Positions 17,402 through 26,094 of a stretch of 64,000 nt of DNA are shown piece after piece. The stretch comes from DASSJM01 sp036280655 (GTDB taxonomy: Bacteria > Actinomycetota > UBA4738 > HRBIN12), in contig DASUQI010000041.1 in the NCBI GenBank assembly GCA_036280655.1, positions 1-64,000 of the forward strand, given 5' to 3'. The first letter of the stretch is position 1; each line of letters starts with the position of its first letter. A program made the position numbers and the translations under genes. The notes under the pieces are model-generated. The model made no database searches. It was given only the letters and a program-made list of their open reading frames with translations, and was not told where the DNA came from.

Positions 17402-17992
17402 ATGGACACCACCACCCGCACCTGGATCCGCCGGACGGCCGCGACGCTGGCGATCGCGGCCGCGACCATGACCCTCGGCGCAACCTACTCGGCCCCCGCC
17501 CCTCGGCCGCTCACGTTCACCGGGGCCGACGCCACGGACGAGGCCGCGGTCGATTGGGCGCTGCACCGCTTCCGCACCGCGGGGCTGCGGAACGTGCCGG
17601 CCCTCGAGGTCCACCTGCACGAGTCGCGGGACGCGTGCAACGGGGGCCTCGGCCTCTACTACATGAACCGGATCGACCTCTGCACGAAGGAGTCGAGCGA
17701 GGCCTACGCCCGCAAGTACGCGCTCCACGAGATCGCGCACGCGTGGGCCGAGACCAACCTCGACCCCGACGTGATGCGCCGGTTCATGGAGGCCCGCGGG
17801 GTGGAGGCGTGGAACGACAAGCGGTTCCCCTGGAAGGAGCGCGGAACCGAGCAGGCGGCCGAGATCATCGCCTGGGGCCTCGGCGACGGCGAGATCCAGC
17901 CCTCGCTCAGCGAGCCGCTGGAGTCCAAGGCGCTGGCCGGCCTCTACGACCTGTTGACCGGCAGCGCGCCGATCACGCCGGCATCCGCCTAG
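17402..17992 (+). CDS. Secreted protein with HExxH zincin motif
   Basis: A 196-residue exported protein of unrecognised family. A Sec-type signal covers about residues 1-30 (twin Arg at 10-11, then a hydrophobic Ala/Thr core, with cleavage near YSAPA). A metallopeptidase motif HEIAH occurs at 109-113, followed about 40 residues later by EQAAEIIAWGL, where E154 could be the third zinc ligand as in gluzincins. Two cysteines (C79, C94) could form a disulfide. It is small for a peptidase. It is divergent from the SARP-kinase gene across 127 bp carrying the CRP-like site and the direct repeat, so regulation could be shared. Its 3' end converges with the MBL-fold gene, 22 nt apart. Confidence 0.7.
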   Translation: MDTTTRTWIRRTAATLAIAAATMTLGATYSAPAPRPLTFTGADATDEAAVDWALHRFRTAGLRNVPALEVHLHESRDACNGGLGLYYMNRIDLCTKESSEAYARKYALHEIAHAWAETNLDPDVMRRFMEARGVEAWNDKRFPWKERGTEQAAEIIAWGLGDGEIQPSLSEPLESKALAGLYDLLTGSAPITPASA

Positions 17993-18014
17993 GAGTCGCC
18001 GAGGACCGCCCGGA

Positions 18015-18590
18015 TCAGCGAGGCGTCTCGTCGTTCGGGGTGAACGCGGGTCCGTGGCCCGGCACGATCCGGGCCAGGCCCGGCAGCGAGAGCACGCGTG
18101 CGCGGTTCGCGTGCAGGGCGTCGGGGTCGGTGGCGTACGGGTCCTCGACCGGCTTCGAGGCGGTCCACCAGAGATGCGTCGCGACGACGAGCCCCTCGCC
18201 GGTGTCGATCAGCGTCGAGATGTCCTGGGGCGAATGCCCCGGCGTCTCGATCAGCCGGACGCCCGGCCCGAGCTCGACGCCTTCGGCCGGACGGGAGATC
18301 CACAGGTCGTCCCGGTACCACGCCCAGTGGTCGTGGACCCGGGCGCGCGGGAACAGCGCGGCGTTCAGGGCGTGATCGGGATGGTGGTGCGAGAGCACGA
18401 CCTCCGTGACGTCCTCGGGCCCCACCTCGAGCGCCGCGAGCGGGTCCAGGATCGCCGCGCGCGATGGCACGAGGCCGGGGTCGATCACGATCACGGCGTC
18501 GTCGTCGCGTACGAGGCTCACCGTGGAGCCGGTGATGTCGTCGTCCGTGCCCGAGAGGTAGCCCTCGTGCAGGACGTGGAACTCGGCCAT
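18015..18590 (-). CDS. Metallo-beta-lactamase-fold hydrolase
   Basis: A 191-residue MBL-fold protein, close to the minimum for the fold. The metal motif HxHxDH is complete (H68, H70, D72, H73), H119 lies in TPGHSPQD, and the C-terminal PGHGP motif is present. The usual Asp in the fourth motif appears replaced in ATHLWW. The small size and layout resemble MBLAC1-type or glyoxalase-II-like hydrolases; the substrate is unknown. It is the last gene of a tight uvrB–amidohydrolase–MBL run, 17 nt after the amidohydrolase. Confidence 0.8.
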   Translation of the reverse strand: MAEFHVLHEGYLSGTDDDITGSTVSLVRDDDAVIVIDPGLVPSRAAILDPLAALEVGPEDVTEVVLSHHHPDHALNAALFPRARVHDHWAWYRDDLWISRPAEGVELGPGVRLIETPGHSPQDISTLIDTGEGLVVATHLWWTASKPVEDPYATDPDALHANRARVLSLPGLARIVPGHGPAFTPNDETPR

Positions 18591-18607
18591 CGCTCCCCCG
18601 CCCGCGT

Positions 18608-19648
18608 TCAGCCCCGCGGGTCGGCGACCACCCTGCCCGAGCGGACGACGAGCCGCAACCCCCCGAGGGCCTCGACGCGCTCGAGCGGGTTCCCCTCGAC
18701 CACGATCAGGTCGGCGGGGGCGTCCCTCGCGAGCCGACCGGGCGTCATCGCGGTGAGGACCTCCTCAGGCGTCATCCGGACCGCCTCGTGGAGCAGCAGC
18801 GCCTCGCGAACGTGGATCCCCGCGGGGATCGGGCCGTTGCCGAGGTCGGTCCCGTAGACGACGGTGCCGCCCGCCGCGCGGAACCGGACGAGGTTGTCGC
18901 ACGCGACGCGGAGCTCGGGCGTGATCTCCCCGTACGAATGGATGTCGAGCGTCGACACGATCCGCAGCGTCCGCGCCGCGGCCTCCAAGAGCTGATCGGG
19001 CACCCGCTCCGTCCACGGCGTGTGGGCGAGCTCGTCGATCCCGGCGCCGACGGCGCGTTCGGTCTGCCCGGCTCCCTGGACGTGGGCGGTCACCGGCAGC
19101 GTGAGTCCGTGCGCGGCCTCGACGACCGCGGCGAGCTCCCGGTCCGACGGCGTCGGACCGGCCTCGGCGTTCAGCGCCACCTTGATCGCCGCGGCCCCGC
19201 GCCCGGCGAGCTCCGCCACGGAGGCCGCCGCGTCCTCGGGGTCCCGGAGCTCCCGGATGGCGCCGTCGGGCGCCCACCCGTCGCCGGTCGGGTAGCCGCC
19301 GGGCGCCGTGAGCATCGGGCCGACCGCTCGGATCAGGGGACCCGTGAACGTCGGCAGCTCGGACGCGTCGGCGAGCGAGAAGATCTCGTCGGGATCCCAG
19401 CCCAGGTCGCGGACCGCGGTGACCCCCCCGAGGACTACCGAGCCCGGGTCCGAGAGCCGGACGTGCACGTGGCGGTCGGCGACGCCCGGCATCAGGAACC
19501 CGTCCGCTCGGATCGTCTCGTCCGCGCTCGGCGCGTCGGCGTCGGGTCCCGCGGACCGGATGCGGCCGCCGCGGATCACGACCGCCGCCTCCTTCACGAG
19601 CTCGCCCGGGCCGAACCACGCGAGCGGCGCGGTGACCTTCAGCGTCAT
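18608..19648 (-). CDS. Amidohydrolase-superfamily enzyme
   Basis: A 346-residue metal-dependent hydrolase of the imidazolonepropionase-like subgroup. Metal ligands visible are HxH at H60/H62 (ADRHVHVRL), K156 as a possible bridging lysine, H189 (VTAHVQG), H209 (DELAHT) and D268 (YGTDLGN). The C-terminus re-forms the small beta-sandwich with DLIVVEGNPLERVEAL. There is no signal peptide. The substrate cannot be told. It starts 7 nt after uvrB, so it is probably cotranscribed with it; no functional link to repair is evident. Confidence 0.85.
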   Translation of the reverse strand: MTLKVTAPLAWFGPGELVKEAAVVIRGGRIRSAGPDADAPSADETIRADGFLMPGVADRHVHVRLSDPGSVVLGGVTAVRDLGWDPDEIFSLADASELPTFTGPLIRAVGPMLTAPGGYPTGDGWAPDGAIRELRDPEDAAASVAELAGRGAAAIKVALNAEAGPTPSDRELAAVVEAAHGLTLPVTAHVQGAGQTERAVGAGIDELAHTPWTERVPDQLLEAAARTLRIVSTLDIHSYGEITPELRVACDNLVRFRAAGGTVVYGTDLGNGPIPAGIHVREALLLHEAVRMTPEEVLTAMTPGRLARDAPADLIVVEGNPLERVEALGGLRLVVRSGRVVADPRG

Positions 19649-19655
19649 CGAACGC

Positions 19656-21668
19656 TCAGCCGCCGACCCCGGCGCCCCGCAGCGCCTTCAGCTCCTTGCG
19701 GAGGTCGACCACCTCGTCGCGCAGCCGCGCCGCGTACTCGAACCGGAGGTCCTTCGCCGCCTCGTGCATCTCCTCCTCGAGCTGCTGGATCAGCCGCTCG
19801 AGCTCCTCGGACGGCATCTCGAGGTGCTCGCGCTTGCGCCGCCGCTTGTCCGGCGTGGTCGTCCGGGTGTCGACGGCCATCGAGATCAGGATGTCCGAGA
19901 CCTTCTTGCGGATCGACTGCGGATCGATCCCGTGCTCTCGGTTGTAGTCCATCTGGATCTTCCGCCGGCGCTGCGTCTCGCCGATCGCCTGCTTCATCGA
20001 GTCCGTGACCTCGTCTGCGTACATGATCACGGTCCCGTCGACGTTGCGCGCCGCGCGGCCGATCGTCTGGATCAGCGACGTCTCCGAACGGAGGAAGCCC
20101 TCCTTGTCCGCGTCCAGGATCGCGACGAGCGACACCTCCGGCAGGTCGAGCCCCTCGCGGAGCAGGTTGATCCCCACGAGCACGTCGAACTCGCCGAGTC
20201 GGAGGTCGCGGACGATCTCGATCCGCTGGATCGTGTCGACCTCCGAGTGCAGGTACCGCACCCGGACCCCCATCTCGAGCAGGTAGTCGGTGAGGTCCTC
20301 CGCCATCTTCTTCGTGAGCGTCGTCACGAGGACGCGCTGCTCCGCCTCGGCTCGCTTGCGGATCTCCTCGATCAGGTCGTCCACCTGGCCCCGGGTCGGC
20401 CGGATCTGCACCTCGGGGTCGACGAGCCCGGTCGGCCGCACGATCTGCTCGGCGACGCGGTTCGAGACCCGGAGCTCGTACGGCCCGGGCGTCGCGGACA
20501 TGTAGACGGTCTGGTTGACCTTCTCGACGAACTCGTCGAACCGCAGGGGGCGGTTGTCGAGCGCGCTCGGCAGGCGGAACCCGAACTCGACGAGCGTCTC
20601 CTTCCGGGTCTTGTCGCCCTCGAACATCCCGTGGATCTGCGGCACCGTCACGTGCGACTCGTCGATCACGCACAGCCAATCCTCTGGGAAGTAGTCGATC
20701 AGCGTGTACGGCGCCTCGCCCGCGACGCGGCCGTCGAGATGTCGCGAGTAGTTCTCGATCCCGGAGCAGAACCCGACCTCGCGGAGCATCTCGAGGTCGT
20801 AGGTCGTGCGCATCCGCAGGCGTTCAGCCTCGAGCAGCTTGTTCTGACCCTCGAGCCAGGCGAGCCGCTCCGTCAGCTCCTCCTCGATCGTCGAGATCGC
20901 GCGCTTCATCCGCCAGTCGGACGCGACGTAGTGCGAGGCGGGGAACACGGTGATCTCGGGGAGCTGCCCTAACACCTCCCCGGTCACGGGGTCGAACCGC
21001 GTGATGCGCTCGATCGTGTCGCCCCACCACTCGACGCGGACGGCCGTCTCCTCGTACGAGGGGTGGACCTCGAGCACGTCGCCCTGCACGCGGAACTTGC
21101 CGCGGGCGAGGTTCGCCTGGTTGCGCTGGTATTGGATGTCGACGAGGCGCTGCTTCGCCCACTCGAGGTCGGTCACGACGCCCTGGTGTACGCGCAGGAT
21201 CTGCCCCTCGTACTCCTCCGGCGAGCCGAGCCCGTAGATGCAGGACACGCTCGCCACGATCAGGACGTCACGCCGGGTGAGCAAGGCGGCCGTCGCCGAG
21301 TGGCGCAGCCGTTCGATCTCGTCGTTGATCGACGAGTCCTTCTCGATGTAGGTGTCGGTCGACGGGACGTACGCCTCGGGCTGGTAGTAGTCGTAGTAGG
21401 AGACGAAGTACTCGACGGCGTTCTCGGGGAAGGCCTCGCGGAACTCGTTGGCGAGCTGGGCCCCCAGCGACTTGTTGGGGGCGATCACCAGGGTCGGGCG
21501 CTGCACGCGCTCCACCACGTTGGCGATCGTGAAGGTCTTCCCGGTCCCCGTGGCGCCGAGCAGGGTGATGTGGGGCTCGCCCTCCCGGACACCCTCCACG
21601 AGCCGGTCGATCGCGGTCGGCTGGTCGCCCGTGGGCTCGTGGTCGGCGTGGATCTTGAACGGTGGCAC
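19656..21668 (-). CDS. uvrB: Excinuclease ABC subunit B
   Basis: UvrB is the damage-verifying helicase-like subunit of the Uvr excinuclease. Its 670 residues are typical. Walker A is GATGTGKT (38-45), the beta-hairpin region contains VSYYDYYQPEAYVP, and helicase motifs such as DESHVT, SATPGPYE and QTIGRAARNVDG follow. A C-terminal UVR domain (about 632-667) contacts UvrC. The start is GTG at 21668. Unlike uvrA and uvrC it sits 12 kb away, followed by an amidohydrolase and an MBL-fold gene. No LexA-type box was seen upstream. Confidence 0.97.
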   Translation of the reverse strand: MPPFKIHADHEPTGDQPTAIDRLVEGVREGEPHITLLGATGTGKTFTIANVVERVQRPTLVIAPNKSLGAQLANEFREAFPENAVEYFVSYYDYYQPEAYVPSTDTYIEKDSSINDEIERLRHSATAALLTRRDVLIVASVSCIYGLGSPEEYEGQILRVHQGVVTDLEWAKQRLVDIQYQRNQANLARGKFRVQGDVLEVHPSYEETAVRVEWWGDTIERITRFDPVTGEVLGQLPEITVFPASHYVASDWRMKRAISTIEEELTERLAWLEGQNKLLEAERLRMRTTYDLEMLREVGFCSGIENYSRHLDGRVAGEAPYTLIDYFPEDWLCVIDESHVTVPQIHGMFEGDKTRKETLVEFGFRLPSALDNRPLRFDEFVEKVNQTVYMSATPGPYELRVSNRVAEQIVRPTGLVDPEVQIRPTRGQVDDLIEEIRKRAEAEQRVLVTTLTKKMAEDLTDYLLEMGVRVRYLHSEVDTIQRIEIVRDLRLGEFDVLVGINLLREGLDLPEVSLVAILDADKEGFLRSETSLIQTIGRAARNVDGTVIMYADEVTDSMKQAIGETQRRRKIQMDYNREHGIDPQSIRKKVSDILISMAVDTRTTTPDKRRRKREHLEMPSEELERLIQQLEEEMHEAAKDLRFEYAARLRDEVVDLRKELKALRGAGVGG

Positions 21669-21711
21669 GGAACCAGTCTAGGCGTCGCCGACGACCCGAT
21701 CCGTCCCGGGC

Positions 21712-22470
21712 CTACATGCGGCCGGCGTCGATGATGCTCTGCAGGAACCGGCGGGTGCGCTCGTTCGACGGCGCCGAGAACATCCGGGCCGGCGGGCCCT
21801 CCTCGAGGATCACGCCCTCGTCGAGGAAGCAGATCCGGTTCGCGATGTCCCGCGCGAACCCCATCTCGTGCGTCGCGATCACCATCGTCATGCCGCCCTC
21901 GGCGAGTTCCCGGATCACGTTCAGGACCTCGGCGACGAGCTCGGGGTCGAGCGCGCTCGTGACCTCGTCGAGCAGCATGATGTCCGGGCGCATCGCGAGG
22001 GCCCGAACGATGGCCACCCGCTGCTGCTGGCCCCCCGAGAGGCGGTCCGGATAGTCGGTCCGCTTGTCGGCAAGGCCGAACCGGCCCAGCAACTCGTCCG
22101 CCCGCGCCTCGGCGTCGGACCGGGACATCCCGAGCGCCTCGATCGGACCGAGCGTCACGTTGCGGAGCACGCTCATGTGCGGGAACAGGTTGAACGCCTG
22201 GAACACGATGCCGATGCGCTGGCGGATGCGGTTCACGTCGACACCGCGCCCGGTGATCTCGTCTCCTTCGATCAGGATCCGGCCTCGGTCGATCGGTTCG
22301 AGCAGGTTCACGCACCGAAGGAACGTCGACTTCCCCGATCCGGACGCGCCGATCAGGCCGACCACCTCGTGCTCGTCGAGCTCGAGATCGATGCCCTTGA
22401 GCACCTCGAGCCCGTCGAACGACTTGTGGAGACCCTCGACGCGGAGCGCGACGTCGCGGATCTCGCTCAA
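21712..22470 (-). CDS. Polar amino-acid ABC transporter ATP-binding protein
   Basis: A 252-residue GlnQ/HisP-type ATPase driving uptake through the permease at 22467-23360. Motifs are GASGSGKST (Walker A), VFQAFNLFPHM (Q-loop), LSGGQQQRVAI (signature) and LLDEVTSALDPEL (Walker B with D-loop). The start is TTG at 22470, overlapping the permease stop by four bases (TTGA), which indicates coupled translation. It is the last gene of the SBP–permease–ATPase operon. Confidence 0.93.
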   Translation of the reverse strand: MSEIRDVALRVEGLHKSFDGLEVLKGIDLELDEHEVVGLIGASGSGKSTFLRCVNLLEPIDRGRILIEGDEITGRGVDVNRIRQRIGIVFQAFNLFPHMSVLRNVTLGPIEALGMSRSDAEARADELLGRFGLADKRTDYPDRLSGGQQQRVAIVRALAMRPDIMLLDEVTSALDPELVAEVLNVIRELAEGGMTMVIATHEMGFARDIANRICFLDEGVILEEGPPARMFSAPSNERTRRFLQSIIDAGRM

Positions 22471-23360
22471 AGCGTCGCCCCCGCCTGCCGCCGCCGCCGG
22501 TCTCGGGCGACGAGCCAGTCGACGAACCGCGCCTGCGGGATCGTGATCACGATGTACACGAGCGCGAGCGCCACGAACGGCGTGAAGTTGAACGTGGCCG
22601 ACTGGACGATCGTCGCCTGCCGCAGCGCCTCGACGTACCCGAGAAACGCGATGAGCGCGGAGTCCTTCTGCAATCCGATGAAGTCGTTCAGGAGCGGCGG
22701 GATCACGCGCCGCACTGCTTGGGGCAGGACCACGAAGCGGAGCGTCTTGCGGCGATTCAGTCCGAGCGAGCGAGCCGACGCCACCTGGGAAGGGTGCACA
22801 CTCTCGATCCCCGCGCGGTAGACCTCGGCCACGTAGGCGGAGTAGACGAGCACGAGCGCGACGATCGCCCAGAACACGTCCGAGTCCGGCACCCCCTTGA
22901 TCTGGAGTGCCGGCGCCCCGAATCCGAGCAGCGCGATCACGAGGATCGTCGGGACCGCACGGAACAGATCCGTATAGGCGGCCGCCATCAGTCGGAACGG
23001 GAAGAACACCGGCGGGGTGAGGCTGCGCATCACCGCGACGAGCATCGCGACGACCAGCACGAACACCTCGGCGACGACGAAGATGAAGACGTTGCGCCAG
23101 AACTTCTCGACGATCTTCGGGAAGGCCTCCGCGAAGACCTCGCCGTTGAAGAACGACTCCTTGATGAGCGGCCAGCCCGAGGAGTTCAGGACCGCAACCA
23201 CGATCACGGTGAAGACCACGATCGTGCTCACGATGGCGATCAGGACGCCTCGTGCACCCTCGGTCCGCAGCGGCGCCAGGATCTTCGAGCGCCGGTCGCC
23301 GCCGGGCAGACCGGGCTCCTCAGGCGGGAGCCGGTATACGTCCGGTGCCGGCCCGCTCAC
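22467..23360 (-). CDS. Polar amino-acid ABC transporter permease
   Basis: A 297-residue HisM/GlnP-type inner-membrane permease. An N-terminal cytoplasmic tail of about 35 residues and one extra hydrophobic segment precede the conserved domain. The EAA loop is visible as SARSLGLNRRKTLRFVVLPQA, followed by AVRRVIPPLLNDFIGLQKDSAL. The start is GTG at 23360, 13 nt after the binding-protein stop. It is longer than the usual 220-250 residues because of the N-terminal extension. Confidence 0.92.
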   Translation of the reverse strand: MSGPAPDVYRLPPEEPGLPGGDRRSKILAPLRTEGARGVLIAIVSTIVVFTVIVVAVLNSSGWPLIKESFFNGEVFAEAFPKIVEKFWRNVFIFVVAEVFVLVVAMLVAVMRSLTPPVFFPFRLMAAAYTDLFRAVPTILVIALLGFGAPALQIKGVPDSDVFWAIVALVLVYSAYVAEVYRAGIESVHPSQVASARSLGLNRRKTLRFVVLPQAVRRVIPPLLNDFIGLQKDSALIAFLGYVEALRQATIVQSATFNFTPFVALALVYIVITIPQARFVDWLVARDRRRRQAGATL

Positions 23361-23373
23361 CGCGCCGCGGACG

Positions 23374-24300
23374 CTACGTCAGGACTGGCGCGTTCGTGAC
23401 GTCAGCCAGCCACTCCTGCTCGATCGCGTCCAGCGTCCCGTCCGCCTTCATCTCCTGGAGCGCGAGGTTCACGCACTCCACCAGCGGGCTCCCTGTCTCG
23501 AACGCCATGGCGAAGTACTCATCCGACGGCACCTGGAACTGCCCGACGACGACCCCTTTGGGGATCTCGACGGCGGCGATGAAGAACGCGGTCGGCAGAT
23601 CGGCGACCACGCCGTCGATCGCGCCGTTCTTCAGATCTTGGACGGCTCCCGCGAGGTCGTCGTAGACCTGCGGGTCCTGGCTCGGCTGGATCACGTCCTC
23701 GATCACTTGCAGGCTCGTCGTGCCGACCGGCGCCCCCAGGACCGCGTCCTGGAGCTCGTCGATCGTGGTGGCATCGGCGATCGCCGTGCCCTTGGCGGAG
23801 ACGATCGCCTGGTCGACGTCGTAGTAGCTCTCGCTGAAGTCCACGGCCTCGTCGCGTTCGGGCAGGTACGAGATCTGCTGCAGGACGAAGTCGAACGGCT
23901 TATCGCCGGGCGCGAACGACCGGTTGAACCCGACCTGGACGAACGTGACGTCGTCGGGGAAGGTGAGTCCGAGACGGGAGGCGACCTCGGCGACGACCGC
24001 GCCTTCGTACCCCTCACCGTTGGCGGGGTCGTTGAACTCGAACTCGGAGTCCTCGCTTTCCCCGCCCTCCCACCACGGCGGGAACGCCGGGTTGCCGGTG
24101 CCGACCGTGAGGGTGCCCGCGGAGAGGAAGGCCGCCTCGTTGGCCGCGGCGCAGTCCGCCGCCGTCGCCGCCGCGGTGGGGCCCGTCGCGCCGGTCTCCG
24201 CGGTCTCGCCCCCGCCGGTCCCCCCGATGGTGGGGTCGTCCTCCGCACAGGCCGCGAGGAGCAGCCCCGAGGTAGCGAGAAGCATCAGCACCTTGCGCAT
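23374..24300 (-). CDS. Amino-acid ABC transporter substrate-binding lipoprotein
   Basis: A 308-residue family 3 solute-binding protein. Lipobox LLAAC, lipidation at Cys18, is followed by a low-complexity Gly/Glu/Thr/Ala linker (GGGETAETGATG) before the mature domain. Cluster-type motifs include KPFDFVLQQISYLPERDEAV and LKNGAIDGVVADLPTA. The ligand is probably a polar or charged amino acid, specificity unknown. It is the first gene of the operon; downstream permease and ATPase genes follow with 13-nt spacing and a 4-nt overlap, without the intergenic hairpin seen in the other two importer operons. Confidence 0.92.
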   Translation of the reverse strand: MRKVLMLLATSGLLLAACAEDDPTIGGTGGGETAETGATGPTAAATAADCAAANEAAFLSAGTLTVGTGNPAFPPWWEGGESEDSEFEFNDPANGEGYEGAVVAEVASRLGLTFPDDVTFVQVGFNRSFAPGDKPFDFVLQQISYLPERDEAVDFSESYYDVDQAIVSAKGTAIADATTIDELQDAVLGAPVGTTSLQVIEDVIQPSQDPQVYDDLAGAVQDLKNGAIDGVVADLPTAFFIAAVEIPKGVVVGQFQVPSDEYFAMAFETGSPLVECVNLALQEMKADGTLDAIEQEWLADVTNAPVLT

Positions 24301-24399
24301 GAAGTGAACCCCCTGGTCCGGGCGGCCGGCGTCACCGGTCCGCGGAGCCTAGCACACGCGTTCTTGAAGACTTCTACGAGGGGCGGGGGCCGCGCGGTC

Positions 24400-25170
24400 T
24401 CAGCGACGCGGCTCCCACGAGAAGAACCTGACGGCGACGAGCAGTCCAGCTACGCCCCAGATGGCCACGACGAGGACGTCGATCCACTCGAACGGAAGCG
24501 GCGGGCCGTAGAAGGATCCGAGCATCGCCTCGGCGAAGTGCTTCACGGGGAAGATGTCGCCGACCACGACCATCCACTGCGGGGCGCCCTCGAGCGCGAC
24601 GAAGACCCCGGAGAGGAACAGCAGCGGCAGGATGATCGCGTTCACCACCGCGGGGGCCGCTTCGGCGTTCGGTACGATCGCCGTCGTCGCGAGGCCGAGC
24701 GCGGCGAACGCCATCGCCCCGACGATCACCGTGACCGAGTGTTCGAACAGGAGCGTCCCGGTGGGGATGGTCGCCCCGTAGAAGATCACGCCGAACGCCG
24801 AGGTGATGAGCACGAGCAGGATCGAGACCAAGAGGGCGTGGATCACCCGGCCCGCCAGGTAGACCCAGGCCGGGAGCGGCGTCCCCTTCGTCCGCTTCAG
24901 GATCCCCGCGTCGCGGGTGAACGTGATCGCGATCGCGAGGTTCGTGTACGTGGCCGTGATCACCGAGAACGCCGCCATCGCGGCGACGTAATAGTCGGCC
25001 TGGTCCAACAACACCCCCTCGACCTCCACCTCGCCGCCTCCCAGGAGCGCCGTGAAGATCACGAGGAACATCAGCGGGAACGCGAACGTGAAGAACGCCG
25101 ACGCCGGGTTCCGCCAGAAGGCCTTGTTCGTCGCGCGGACCTGGATAGCGAGCAGCGCGGCGTCGCTCAT
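24400..25170 (-). CDS. ABC-2 type transporter permease
   Basis: A 256-residue permease of the ABC-2 (DrrB/NodJ-like) exporter family with about six membrane segments and the conserved segment IILPLLFLSGVFVALEGAPQWM preceding FPVKHFAEAM. The ATG at 25170 overlaps the stop of the ATPase gene by four bases (ATGA), which decides this start over longer in-frame extensions. It forms an exporter with the ATPase at 25167-26075; cargo unknown (lipid, polyketide or drug are possible for the family). Confidence 0.9.
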   Translation of the reverse strand: MSDAALLAIQVRATNKAFWRNPASAFFTFAFPLMFLVIFTALLGGGEVEVEGVLLDQADYYVAAMAAFSVITATYTNLAIAITFTRDAGILKRTKGTPLPAWVYLAGRVIHALLVSILLVLITSAFGVIFYGATIPTGTLLFEHSVTVIVGAMAFAALGLATTAIVPNAEAAPAVVNAIILPLLFLSGVFVALEGAPQWMVVVGDIFPVKHFAEAMLGSFYGPPLPFEWIDVLVVAIWGVAGLLVAVRFFSWEPRR

Positions 25171-26075
25171 TCGGATCCCGCCTCCCCGCCGGTGAGGTCC
25201 AGGTACACGTCCTCCAGGGTCGGGCGCGACACCTGCAGGCCCTCGAGCTCGATCCCTCGGTCCAGCGCCCACGCCGTGAGCTCGTGCAGGGCCCTCGTGG
25301 GCTCGGGCACGCGAAGCTCGACGTCCTCGCCGGCGGCACGGATCCTCCCCGTCAGCGCCTCCGGCAGCTGGCCGTCCGGCCGCCGGAACCGGATCACGCT
25401 CTCGGCCTGGTGCCGCCCGCCGAGCGTCGACGGCGCGCCCTCGGCCACGATCTCTCCGTCGGCGATCACGGCGACCCGGTCCGCGAGGTGCTGCGCCTCG
25501 TCCATGTAATGGGTCGTGAGGAACACGGTCTTCCCGAGGTCGGACAGGTTCCGGACGATCTGCCACGCGTTCCGTCGGGCACCAGGGTCGAACCCGGTCG
25601 TCGGCTCGTCCAGGAACAGGAGCTCGGGGTCGCCGGCGAGCGCGATCGCGACGTCGAGCCGCCGCTGCTGCCCGCCCGAGAGCTTCAGCACCCGCGTGTC
25701 GCGCTTCTCGGCGAGCCCCACGAGCTCGATGACCTCGTCGGCGTCGCGCGGGGACGGGTAGTAGCGCGCGTACAGCTCGACGGTCTCGCGCACCGTGAGG
25801 TAGGGGTCGATGCCGGTCGACTGGAGCACGATCCCGACGCGCTCGCGGAGCGCGCGGTCGCGTCGCGCGGGATCATGGCCGAGCACCGTCGCCTCGCCGC
25901 CGTCCCGCTCCCGATAGCCCTCGAGGATCTCGACGGTCGTGGTCTTCCCGGCGCCGTTCGGACCGAGGAGCGCGAACACCTCGCCGGCCTCCACCGACAG
26001 GTCGATCCCGCGCACGGCCTTGACGTCGCCGTAGCGCTTGCGGAGCCCCGCGACGGAGATCGCGACCTCGCCCAC
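25167..26075 (-). CDS. ABC-2 type transporter ATP-binding protein
   Basis: A 302-residue ATPase of the DrrA/CcmA-like type. It has Walker A GPNGAGKTTT, signature KLSGGQQRRLDVAIAL, Walker B LLFLDEPTTGFDP and the H-loop TTHYMDEA. The C-terminal domain of about 80 residues ends with RPTLEDVYLDLTG, typical of drug-resistance ABC-2 ATPases. The start is GTG at 26075. It is coupled to the permease by a 4-nt overlap and lies 19 nt downstream of the 2-hydroxyacid dehydrogenase. Confidence 0.92.
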   Translation of the reverse strand: MGEVAISVAGLRKRYGDVKAVRGIDLSVEAGEVFALLGPNGAGKTTTVEILEGYRERDGGEATVLGHDPARRDRALRERVGIVLQSTGIDPYLTVRETVELYARYYPSPRDADEVIELVGLAEKRDTRVLKLSGGQQRRLDVAIALAGDPELLFLDEPTTGFDPGARRNAWQIVRNLSDLGKTVFLTTHYMDEAQHLADRVAVIADGEIVAEGAPSTLGGRHQAESVIRFRRPDGQLPEALTGRIRAAGEDVELRVPEPTRALHELTAWALDRGIELEGLQVSRPTLEDVYLDLTGGEAGSE

Positions 26076-26094
26076 CGGGGCAGGCTACCCGAGG

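Noticed and set aside
13888..18375. A 1495-residue plus-strand open frame across the kinase cassette
   Set aside because: It is antisense to three genes with clear domains, rich in Arg/Gly/Asp/Val as expected for a high-GC shadow, and has no family motif.
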